Shown here piece by piece: positions 1 to 7,600 of a stretch of DNA of 25,577 nucleotides (position 1 is the first letter of the stretch; the number at the start of each line of letters is the position of its first letter). The notes beneath the pieces were generated by a model, which was not told the DNA's origin, ran no database searches, and was given only the letters and a program-made list of their open reading frames with translations. The DNA lies in NCBI GenBank assembly GCA_016293005.1, contig JAEDFA010000023.1, positions 1 through 25,577 on the forward strand, in the 5' to 3' direction. The position numbers and the translations under genes are program-made. This DNA comes from Treponema sp. Its GTDB lineage: Bacteria; Spirochaetota; Spirochaetia; Treponematales; Treponemataceae.

Positions 1-56
1 AAGAAGATAAATACAGTTTTGTTTATTATGACAGCAAAGGAATTTATCAGAAGTAG
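1..56 (+). CDS. C-terminal end of an unidentified protein (cut by window edge)
   Basis: Reading from base 3, the frame is open to a TAG at 54-56 and gives EDKYSFVYYDSKGIYQK. This looks like ordinary coding sequence, with charged and aromatic residues and A/T-rich third positions. The competing frame from base 1 also stays open to a TAA at 58-60, but its product looks less protein-like. Too little is present to name a family. It converges on the BrnTA pair, and no clear terminator is visible between them. Confidence 0.4.
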   Translation, partial: EDKYSFVYYDSKGIYQK

Positions 57-106
57 GTAACAATCCTTTTTTACTGAAATCCATTATTTCATCTAATTTT
101 TTTAGC

Positions 107-379
107 TTATTTTTGTAAGACAGGACATTTATTTTCTCTTGCCCAACGAAGAACTTCATTTAATTTTGTTTGATAACCTTTTGTACCACAACTTTGAAGC
201 CAGGACAAATTATCAATGTCTATACGAATTGTTATAGATTTTTTTAAAGGTTTCCAGTATTTAAAATGCCCACTCATAAACTGTTCTTCAGTTATTTCTG
301 GCATATCAACAAGATTTAATTGAGAATCCGGAACTGCATTTTCTTCACTTTTAGCGATTAATTTCTCTAAGTCTGTCAT
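107..379 (-). CDS. brnA: BrnA-family antitoxin
   Basis: This 90-residue protein resembles BrnA, the ribbon-helix-helix antitoxin that neutralises BrnT and represses its own operon. The family signature is at residues 48-83: SITIRIDIDNLSWLQ gives the DNA-contacting strand and first helix, and GYQTKLNEVLRWARE the second helix. The acidic N-terminal half is the part expected to wrap the toxin. The ATG at 379 is preferred over an upstream start at 409 because GAAAGGA lies about 9 nt before it and nothing comparable precedes 409. The gene overlaps the end of brnT by 29 bp, so translation is probably coupled. Toxin before antitoxin is the usual BrnTA order, the reverse of most type II systems. The family call is made by eye from the motif. 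Confidence 0.8.
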   Translation of the reverse strand: MTDLEKLIAKSEENAVPDSQLNLVDMPEITEEQFMSGHFKYWKPLKKSITIRIDIDNLSWLQSCGTKGYQTKLNEVLRWARENKCPVLQK

Positions 380-692
380 AATAAAAATTCCTTTCTTGCT
401 CTGTCGCAAGACGTGTTGAAATTATATGGATTCGTTGAGTTTCAGTGTATACAACTTGTACAACACTTAATCCTAAATTTTTAGCAAATCCAAAACCAAT
501 ATATTTATCTTGCTCATTATCAGAATGTGCAGAATCGTATATTTCATAAAAATAAGCTTCATTGAAAACATCTAAAATATCTTCAAATCCGATTCCTTTA
601 TTATTTTTATCTTTGTGGTTAATCTTGTTCAAATCATTCTTTTCAGACCACCATTCAAAATTACCACAAACAACTAATTCACCTTTTGGCAT
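351..692 (-). CDS. brnT: BrnT-family toxin (RelE-like ribonuclease)
   Basis: This 113-residue protein matches the BrnT layout. There is an N-terminal FEWWSEKND (residues 12-20, family form FEWDxxKxxxN), IGFEDILDVF (34-43) where the family has GISFEEAxxVF, and a C-terminal RIHIISTRLATEQERNFY (87-104), the conserved RIISARxAxxxER strand and helix. BrnT toxins cleave RNA, have a RelE-like fold and halt translation under stress. Two asparagine- and lysine-rich insertions make it slightly longer than usual, around residues 21-32 and 55-63. The ATG at 692 has AGG about 9 nt upstream. A promoter and a possible BrnA operator lie immediately upstream at 712-740. Activity is not shown by sequence, but no frameshift or truncation is visible. 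Confidence 0.8.
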   Translation of the reverse strand: MPKGELVVCGNFEWWSEKNDLNKINHKDKNNKGIGFEDILDVFNEAYFYEIYDSAHSDNEQDKYIGFGFAKNLGLSVVQVVYTETQRIHIISTRLATEQERNFYYDRLREINR

Positions 693-711
693 TTCTTACT
701 ACCTGTTTGTA

Positions 712-740
712 ATTATAAATTGTATGTACAAAAATATCAA
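712..740 (-). promoter_or_regulatory. brnTA promoter with palindromic operator candidate
   Basis: On the minus strand TTGATA (740-735) and TATAAT (717-712) are separated by exactly 17 nt. The spacer holds an inverted repeat TTGTATGTACAA (720-731, arms of 5, 2-nt centre). A ribbon-helix-helix antitoxin bound there would block RNA polymerase, which fits BrnA autorepression. The operator role is inferred from position and symmetry. Confidence 0.65.
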
Positions 741-815
741 TACATTTTTCTCTTTTATCATTTTATCTACCTACTTAAAATGCGTTTACATCGTTTTTAA
801 ACATTATAATTTTAA

Positions 816-844
816 TTGAAATAACATCGTTTATAAGATATAAT
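816..844 (+). promoter_or_regulatory. ndk promoter, predicted to start at or next to the ATG
   Basis: TTGAAA (816-821), a 17-nt spacer and a consensus TATAAT (839-844) form a strong sigma70-type promoter. The expected start point, about 7 nt after the -10 box, falls at 851-853, and the ndk ATG is at 853. No Shine-Dalgarno sequence precedes the ATG. Confidence 0.7.
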
Positions 845-852
845 TTTAAATT

Positions 853-1296
853 ATGAGTAGAACTTTTACAATGTTAAAGCCAGGTGTATTGAATCGCCGG
901 CTGGTTGGTGAAATCATTTCAAGATTTGAGAAAAAAGGACTTAAACTTATCGGTTTAAAATTAATGCAGATTGACAATGCTCTTGCTTCAAAGCATTACG
1001 AAGAACACAAGGAAAAACCATTTTTTTCAGAATTAACTTCATATATTACTTCTGCTCCTGTAGTTGCAATGGTCTGGCAGGGCGATGATTGTGTAAATCT
1101 TGTAAGAAAACTTGCAGGACCTACAAAGGCGTGCGATATGGTTCCTGGAACAATTCGCGGCGATTACGGAATGCACACTAATGTAAATATCATCCACGCT
1201 TCCGACAGCGATATCAGTGCAGAACGTGAAATCTCTCTTTTCTTCAAAGAAAACGAATTAATCGATTGGGAAGATAATCTTTCTTCCTGGATATAA
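853..1296 (+). CDS. ndk: Nucleoside-diphosphate kinase
   Basis: This cytoplasmic enzyme moves the gamma-phosphate of ATP onto nucleoside diphosphates through a phosphohistidine, balancing NTP pools. Visible family features are FTMLKPGVL with Lys9 near the start, the arginine of IRGDYG (Arg102), and NVNIIHASDS with the catalytic His115. The motif reads HASDS where many bacteria have HGSDS. The length of 147 residues is normal. The start at 853 has no Shine-Dalgarno sequence, but a -10 box ends 8 nt before it, so a leaderless message is likely. A later ATG at residue 7 would cut into the first strand and also lacks a ribosome site. A hairpin follows the gene and partly separates it from gpsA. 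Confidence 0.96.
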   Translation: MSRTFTMLKPGVLNRRLVGEIISRFEKKGLKLIGLKLMQIDNALASKHYEEHKEKPFFSELTSYITSAPVVAMVWQGDDCVNLVRKLAGPTKACDMVPGTIRGDYGMHTNVNIIHASDSDISAEREISLFFKENELIDWEDNLSSWI

Positions 1297-1303
1297 TAAA
1301 AAG

Positions 1304-1334
1304 GGCTGTCATTTTATATAATTTGATAGCCTTT
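1304..1334 (+). terminator. Weak intrinsic terminator after ndk
   Basis: GGCTGTCA (1304-1311) pairs with TGATAGCC (1324-1331) through one G-T wobble, leaving a 12-nt loop. It is followed by only TTTCATTT, a poor U tract. It probably terminates partially and lets some transcripts reach gpsA. Confidence 0.5.
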
Positions 1335-1355
1335 CATTTAAAAGAAGGTGTTTTT

Positions 1356-2423
1356 ATGAATCCTAAATCTATTGGAGTTCTCGGCGGTGGTGCATGGGGA
1401 ACAGGTCTTGCTCAGGCTTTAGCTAATGGTGGAAATAAAGTTTCTATGTGGGCGCTTGAACCGGAAGTAAAAGATTCGGTTAACAACGAACATGAAAACA
1501 AAAGGTATTTGCCTGGCTATAAACTTTCTGAAAATCTTACTGTTTCTAATGATATTATCGAAGTTGCTGAAGATAAAGAATTTATAATTGTTGCATCGCC
1601 TTCACTTTATCTTGCAGATACAATCAAAAAAATTGCAAATGTAAAAGGAATTACAGACGGTTCTACAGTAATCGTTGCTTTGACAAAAGGTTTTGTTCCT
1701 TCTAGTTCAGGTCCAAAACTTGTCCTTGAAACAATAGAAAATGAACTTCCAGAAATTTACAAAGGCTGCACGGTTTATGTTGCAGGTCCTAGCCACGCTG
1801 AAGAAGTTGCCATGGGAAAACTTACAGGTTTAATTTGCGCGTGTGAAAATCCTAAAAATTCTATCAAGGTTCGTGAATTATTAAAAGTTCCTGGAATAAT
1901 GCCATTTTCAAGTTTTGATGTAATCGGCGTTCAGATTTGTGCCGCTGCAAAAAATGTTGTCGCTGTTGTTTATGGCGCTCTTGATGCAATCGCAGAAACA
2001 TCAAAAATTTTTGGTGATAATACAGAAAGTTTTCTTTTTGCTGCCGGTTTAAACGAAATTCAAACTCTTGGAATGGCAATGGGCGCAACTCATCCTGAAA
2101 CTTTTACTTCAATCTCTGGTGTAGGCGATTTAGATGTTACCTGTAAAAGTAAATTCGGAAGAAACAGGCGTTTTGGGCAGGATATAATAAAAACCGACAT
2201 TCTTTCAAAATTCAGTAATCTCGATGATTTAATTCAGAATATCGGAAAATTAGGCTATTTGTCAGAAGGTGCAATCGCCTGTAAATATATTCATCAAATC
2301 GCAGAACAAAAAGGCTTGAAACTTACAATTTGTGACGGTCTTTACAGGATTTTAAATAAAGAAATACGACCGTTAGAATTTCTTGATGAACTTTTAATCA
2401 AATTCGGAAATTATTCAATGTAA
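1356..2423 (+). CDS. gpsA: NAD(P)-dependent glycerol-3-phosphate dehydrogenase
   Basis: The enzyme interconverts dihydroxyacetone phosphate and sn-glycerol-3-phosphate and supplies the phospholipid backbone. The N-terminal Rossmann fingerprint VLGGGAWGTGLA covers residues 8-19. AGPSHAEEVA and the catalytic-lysine segment AAAKNVVAVV follow, then the substrate-binding GVGDLDVTCKSKFGRNRRFG. The length of 355 residues is typical. The ATG at 1356 is chosen over an upstream in-frame start at 1323 because AGAAGG lies about 7 nt before it and the Rossmann strand begins five residues later. The upstream start would also add residues encoded inside the ndk terminator hairpin. Its stop is 12 bp before ffh, so the two are probably co-transcribed. 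Both gene products serve the membrane, one in lipid supply and the other in protein targeting. Confidence 0.95.
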   Translation: MNPKSIGVLGGGAWGTGLAQALANGGNKVSMWALEPEVKDSVNNEHENKRYLPGYKLSENLTVSNDIIEVAEDKEFIIVASPSLYLADTIKKIANVKGITDGSTVIVALTKGFVPSSSGPKLVLETIENELPEIYKGCTVYVAGPSHAEEVAMGKLTGLICACENPKNSIKVRELLKVPGIMPFSSFDVIGVQICAAAKNVVAVVYGALDAIAETSKIFGDNTESFLFAAGLNEIQTLGMAMGATHPETFTSISGVGDLDVTCKSKFGRNRRFGQDIIKTDILSKFSNLDDLIQNIGKLGYLSEGAIACKYIHQIAEQKGLKLTICDGLYRILNKEIRPLEFLDELLIKFGNYSM

Positions 2424-2435
2424 AAAGGTGAAAAA

Positions 2436-3800
2436 ATGCTTGAAAAATTGACAGATACATTCAGTAATATTGTCCGTTCCATAAGCGGAAAATCAAAAAT
2501 CTCAGAAAAAAATATTGAAGATGCCGTAGAAGAAATTAAGATGGCGCTTCTCGAAGCCGATGTAAATCTTCGTGTTGTAAGGCGTTTTGTAAACAGTACA
2601 ATAGAAGAGGCAAAAGGTGAAAAAGTTTTAAAATCTGTAAATCCCGGCCAGCAGTTTGTAAAAATCGTTCATGACAAAATCGTTTCAATGCTTGGGGATT
2701 CAAAACAGGATCTTCATTTAAAAGGTCCGGATACAACTTCTGTAATTTTGATGATTGGTCTTCAAGGTTCAGGAAAAACTACGGCATCGTCTAAACTTGC
2801 GGCAAAATTAAAAAAAGAAGGTCGTCGCCCTGTTCTTGCAGCGTGTGATTTAGTTCGTCCTGCAGCAGTAGAGCAGCTTTCAGTTTTAGGTGAAAAAATC
2901 GGTGTTCCTGTTTTTAAAGAAAATTCAAAAGATGCCGTAAAAAATGCAGAAGAAGCGCTTTCTTATGCAAAAAAGAATCAGTTTGACACTTTGATTATCG
3001 ATACTGCCGGTCGTCTTCAAATCGATGAAGAAATGATGGCAGAACTTGTAAAAATTAAAAAATCTGTAAAGCCGGATGAAACAATTCTCGTCGCAGATTC
3101 AATGACAGGTCAGAACGCTGTAGACATTGCAAAAACATTTGATGAACAGCTTGAAATTTCAGGTATTATCTTAACAAAATTTGATTCTGATGCGCGTGGA
3201 GGAGCGGCTCTTTCTTTAAAAACGATTACAGGAAAGCCGATTTTGTTTATCGGTACAGGAGAAAAAACAGAAGATTTTGAACCGTTCCACCCGGATAGAA
3301 TTGCCGGAAGAATTCTTGGAATGGGCGATGTCGTTTCTCTTGTAGAAAAAGCGCAGGAAACTGTAAATCAGGAAGAAGCAGAAAAACTTCAGCGTAAAAT
3401 GGCAAGAAACGAGTTCACGCTTGAAGATATGCTCCTTCAGTTTCAGCAGGTAAAGAAAATGGGTTCTGTTCAATCTCTCGTAGAAATGATTCCTGGAATG
3501 CAGGCTCAACTTGGAAACCGCGAACTTGATACTTCTGGAATGAAAAAACAGGAAGCTATAATTCTTTCTATGACAAAAAAAGAAAGGCAGAATCATTTAA
3601 TAATTGGACCTAGCCGCCGTAAAAGAATTGCAAAAGGCTCTGGAACTTCTGTTGCCGAAGTAAACAAATTGATAAAGCAGTTTGAAAAAACAAAACTTGC
3701 AATGAAAAAACTTTCCCGTAATAAAGGACTTCAGGGAAAACTCATGAGCCAGTTAGGCGGCGGAAATTTCGACATGAGTAAACTTGGTTCAATGTTTTAG
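2436..3800 (+). CDS. ffh: Signal recognition particle protein Ffh (SRP54)
   Basis: Ffh is the GTPase and signal-sequence-binding subunit of the signal recognition particle. It pairs with 4.5S-type RNA and the receptor FtsY to bring nascent membrane proteins to the translocon. The N domain helices span about residues 1-90. The G domain carries the P-loop GLQGSGKTT (108-116), DTAGRL (189-194), TKFDSDARGGAALS (247-260) and the GTGEK segment. The methionine-rich M domain (about 300-454) contains the RNA-binding GPSRRKRIAKGSG helix-loop. At 454 residues it is full length and ends in MSKLGSMF. AAGGTG about 6 nt before the ATG is a good ribosome site. It converges on the leftward gene ending at 3829 with 28 bp between them and no convincing terminator. 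Confidence 0.97.
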   Translation: MLEKLTDTFSNIVRSISGKSKISEKNIEDAVEEIKMALLEADVNLRVVRRFVNSTIEEAKGEKVLKSVNPGQQFVKIVHDKIVSMLGDSKQDLHLKGPDTTSVILMIGLQGSGKTTASSKLAAKLKKEGRRPVLAACDLVRPAAVEQLSVLGEKIGVPVFKENSKDAVKNAEEALSYAKKNQFDTLIIDTAGRLQIDEEMMAELVKIKKSVKPDETILVADSMTGQNAVDIAKTFDEQLEISGIILTKFDSDARGGAALSLKTITGKPILFIGTGEKTEDFEPFHPDRIAGRILGMGDVVSLVEKAQETVNQEEAEKLQRKMARNEFTLEDMLLQFQQVKKMGSVQSLVEMIPGMQAQLGNRELDTSGMKKQEAIILSMTKKERQNHLIIGPSRRKRIAKGSGTSVAEVNKLIKQFEKTKLAMKKLSRNKGLQGKLMSQLGGGNFDMSKLGSMF

Positions 3801-3828
3801 TTCTGGATAATTTTAAATTTAAGAGAAT

Positions 3829-4545
3829 TTATTGAACTTTTATCACTGAAAGAACTCTTCCGTCGTCGGTGTAAACTTTTTCGGGGTTTGTTTTGTCCTG
3901 GAACGATGTAAATCCCGAATAATAGTTGTAGTAGTATGTTCCTTCCGGTAGATGAAGGTTTAATTCGTAAAAGCCGGGTCGTGTTTCCTCTAAAGTGTAT
4001 ATCCACGAATCCCAGTTTGTGAAATTTCCTGCAAGGCGCACAGTTTGACCAGGTTCTCCGTTGTATACAAAACGAATTCTATCGTCTTTTTTGTATTCTG
4101 TTAAATTTGTTTCTTTTTTTGGAATCGAAAGCGTAGAAAGAGTAAGTCCTGTCCGGGAATCGTATACTGTATTTTTATTTGTTGGGTCTACAGTCCACAA
4201 TCCGTCGAGAATTACTTTGTAAGCGATGTTTTCGATATTTTCAGGTTTTTCGAGGACAAAGAACATTACTGAATTTGTAACTTTACCATCGATGTCTTCT
4301 GATTTTCTTATCTGATAAGGATGAATTGTTTTAAAATCTTCAAAATCAAAACAAAGTCCTGCAACGCGGTAGATGTTCTCCTGGGTAAATATTATTGCAT
4401 CTTCAGTTATTTCCGGTTCAGAAACTTTATTTATCGAAAGAACGAGGTTGTTATAATCGTAAGAATCTGAAACTTTCAGTTCCGCATGAATATTGAAGTG
4501 TAAAAAGAGAAAACAAAGTAAAGTGAAAAAAATATGCCTTTTCAT
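3829..4545 (-). CDS. Secreted protein with two CBM48/AMPK-type glycogen-binding-like modules
   Basis: From the ATG at 4545 the product has 238 residues. It begins with a signal peptide (KRH, a hydrophobic run, probable cleavage after NIHA at residue 21), so it should act outside the cytoplasm. Residues about 90-140 (YKVILDGLWTVDP, then NTVYDS) and about 155-238 (VRLAGNFTNWD, GFYELNLHLPEGTYYYNYY, VLSVIKV) each resemble the beta-sandwich module found in glycogen-branching enzymes and AMPK beta subunits. GNFTNWD and the later aromatic cluster correspond to the carbohydrate-contacting face. No catalytic domain is present, so a binding or envelope role is inferred. A TTG 27 nt upstream is in frame, but the ATG gives a better signal peptide. 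No Shine-Dalgarno sequence is seen. A weak -10-like box lies 6 nt upstream, and the transcript may be leaderless. Confidence 0.75.
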   Translation of the reverse strand: MKRHIFFTLLCFLFLHFNIHAELKVSDSYDYNNLVLSINKVSEPEITEDAIIFTQENIYRVAGLCFDFEDFKTIHPYQIRKSEDIDGKVTNSVMFFVLEKPENIENIAYKVILDGLWTVDPTNKNTVYDSRTGLTLSTLSIPKKETNLTEYKKDDRIRFVYNGEPGQTVRLAGNFTNWDSWIYTLEETRPGFYELNLHLPEGTYYYNYYSGFTSFQDKTNPEKVYTDDGRVLSVIKVQ

Positions 4546-4551
4546 ATTCAG

Positions 4552-4580
4552 TTTATCGGTGAAATTTGTCAAAAAATCAA
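4552..4580 (-). promoter_or_regulatory. Possible promoter for the CBM48 protein gene
   Basis: On the minus strand TTGATT (4580-4575), a 17-nt spacer and GATAAA (4557-4552) lie so that transcription would begin at about the ATG at 4545. The -10 match is only 4 of 6, so support is weaker than for ndk. Confidence 0.35.
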
Positions 4581-4593
4581 TATTTTTTTTTAC

Positions 4594-4622
4594 TTGTAAT
4601 TTGTCATTTAGTAGAGTAAAAT
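4594..4622 (+). promoter_or_regulatory. Promoter of the flcA-like operon
   Basis: TTGTAA (4594-4599), a 17-nt spacer and TAAAAT (4617-4622) form a near-consensus promoter. The expected start is near 4629, giving a leader of about 58 nt. No recognised riboswitch or hairpin was seen in the leader. Confidence 0.6.
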
Positions 4623-4686
4623 GAAAAAAGAATATTTTAAAGTAAATCTCTAAAATTCTTTTTTAAGAAATTATTTTTGGAATCTT

Positions 4687-7600
4687 ATGCCGGGCCTTAA
4701 GCAGCTGCAAAAATTTAATACAGACATTCTCTCACTTGGAAACGAGGCAACTTTGCGTTCAAGCCGCGGTGAAAAACCTCTAACAGTTCCAATTCCAAAA
4801 AGTGTAAAAGATATAGACGATTCTGATGATTTTGTTTTAGGTCTTCCAGAAGTTGAGCCTGAGCAAATTCAGGAAGTTTCCCAAAATACAGATGATGAAG
4901 ATTTTTCTGACATCATGGGAACTTCTTCTCCAAAAACTTCCCCAGAAATCGAAAAAAAGCCTTCTCTTGATTTTTCATCTATTTTGTCTGGCGTCGCTCC
5001 AGAAAGTGTTTCAAACGAAGAGCCTGACCTTTCAATGTTCATGGAACCTGTTGACGAGGAAGTTCAAGAAACTGTCGAAGAACCAGAAGAAATTCCTTTA
5101 TCAGATCTTTCTTTAGACGATTTATTGAACAGCGAAGGTTTTGACGGTTCTACAGGAGAAGCAAAGGATGAAACAGAAGAATTAAATGCAATAGAAAACG
5201 AACCGCTTGAAAATATATTTTCTTCCGAACAGGAATCCGATGCAAATTCTTCCATAAATAAACCATCTGACATAAAACCTTCAGAGGCTTCTTCTCCAAT
5301 TGATACTTTATTAAGCGGTTTTGAAAACGGCAAAGATTCTTCCTTACAAAATTTACAGCCTGAAGAAGAATTAAAAAATCAAACAGAAGATGTTTCTCAA
5401 AATTCAGAAAGTATTCCAGATTCTTTGTTACCTCAAGATTCTTCCGATTCTTTAAACTTAAATCAGGCATCTAGTTCTTCTGATTTTGAGCGTCCTGATT
5501 TTACTTTAGAAGATTCTAATAAAAGCGATTCACAGGCTCAAGATTCCCTTTTTCAAAATCCGTTCCCGAGTGAATTTGAAGATTTAAATTTTGATGAATC
5601 TCTTCCTACAAAAGAAGACCTTGAAGACGATTTTGTTCTTCCTGAAGAATCAGATTTTGAAAAATCCCTTTCAGGCGAAGATTTAGATTCAATAATTGAA
5701 AAAACGGGAAGTTTTTCTCTCGATGATTTAAGTCCTGAAAGTCAAGGTTCAAATGAAAATGTTTCTTCTGATGATTTTTCTATTCCATCGGATCTTGAAA
5801 ATCCACCAGAAGAAAAAACGTCTCAAAGCGAATCTCAAGATTTTTCAATTCCACAATCAAAAGAAGATGTTCAAAACGAAAATAAAAATTCACAGGATTT
5901 TGACGGCATAGATTTTTCTTTAGATAATATAGAGGAATATAATCCGTCAAATGAAGATTCAAATGAAGATTCAAATGAAGATGCTTTTGCAGAACAAAAA
6001 TCTGCTTCTCAAGATATTTCTGATTTTGATTTAGATTCTTCTTTAGAGCCAGTTTCAGAAAGTCAAGAAAATCTTTCAAGTGATTTTGATTTACCAAAAG
6101 AAACTTCTGGCGACCTTGAGCCTAAAGATATTTCGTCAGGTACAGAATTTACCGATGCCGCTTTATCAGACAATGCGTTCGATATTTCTTCATCAGATTT
6201 AGACGAAATCGTTCTCGATGATAAAAATCCTGATTTTAATTTATCAGACGACAATTTTGATGTTTCCGCCCTTGAAAGTGAATTTTCACCTGACATTTCA
6301 GAAAGTAAAAAAGAAACTGAACCTGAGCCTTTGGAATTAGCACCAGAGGAAAGCGGTTTTGATTCTTTTGAAAATCTTGAAGATGATTCTTCCTTAGAAG
6401 AATTAAAACCGTCTGAAGATGAAAAAATCGAGTCATTTGATACTTCTGGAATCGAAAACTTTGATTTTGATATTCCTGAAACAGACAGTCAGATAAAAGA
6501 ATCTCAAGATTTTGCTCTTGGTTCATCGGATGATTTTGCCCTTGATAATGGTGATTTTGAAATTCCAGGTTATTCTGATGTAGATATCGTTCAGGAAAAT
6601 AAAAATGGAAAAATCAAAGTTCCTGTAAAAAATGATGACTCTCCAAAAGAAAAAAATACTCTTTCAGATGAAGAATACAAGCGGTTTTTAAAAAATCTTT
6701 CAAGTTATCCGTTAAATGTAAGAATTGCCGTTGAAGAATTAATCGTAAAAGATGAATTTACAGATGATGCAGAATTTGAAATCGTTCAGAAAGTTTTAAA
6801 AAAGGTTTCGGCGCGGCAGCTTGCATCAGAACTTGAAAAAATGCTTGATATTTCGCTTCCGGTTCCGCGAGATTTTGAAAGAAGATCTGCTGAAGAATAC
6901 GAAGCGTATAAATCATCTTTTCAGTATCAGTTAAAAAATAAAATAATTCCTGGAACTTTCATCGCTGCTGTTGCCGGTGCTTTTTTGTATCTTATAACAA
7001 TTTTTGTAATTTATGGTATTTATCGCCCGGTTAAGGCAAATTCTGTTTATAAAGAAGGCTATCTTCTTCTTCAAAATGATGAATTTCCGCAGGCTGAACA
7101 AAAATTTAATTTTGCGGGAAAATATAAAAAGATAAAAAAATGGTATTACAAATATTCAGATTCATTCCGCGATAAAAAACAGTATCTTCGTGCAGAAAAA
7201 ATCTACAAAAAAACGCTTGAGGATTTTAATTTCGATAAAAAAGCAGGCTTAAATTACGCAAAGATGATGCTTTACGAGCAGGAAAATTATGAAAAAGCGG
7301 AAGAAATTGTAAAACGGGATGTTCTAGAGCATCACATAAATGACAATGATGCATATCTTTTGCTCGGTGATATTTATCTTGAATGGGGAACAGAAAAAGA
7401 GCCTTCAAAATTAGAAGATGCATTTGCAGTTTATTCTGATTTAATTCAGCGTAATGGGGCAAACGATGTTTACTGGGGACGGCAAATGAAGTATTATGTC
7501 CGCACCGATAAACTTGAACAGGTTCTTATGTTAAAGCCGAATTTTATGGCTCGTGAAAAATCCCTTGATTCTTCAGGCTGGACTGAATTAAGCGGTTATT

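Noticed and set aside
562..819. 85-codon plus-strand open frame opposite brnT
   Set aside because: It is antisense to a well-supported toxin gene, has no ribosome site, and its hydrophobic product reflects A/T-rich sequence.
1317..1322. TATAAT before gpsA
   Set aside because: It lies in the loop of the ndk hairpin and no -35 box stands at a suitable distance.
1864..2088. Minus-strand frame inside gpsA
   Set aside because: It is fully contained in a conserved gene, and its product is rich in histidine, glutamine and phenylalanine, typical of an antisense shadow.
5064..6526. Several minus-strand frames inside the flcA-like gene
   Set aside because: They mirror the low-complexity Asp/Glu/Ser coding sequence and have no starts with ribosome sites.
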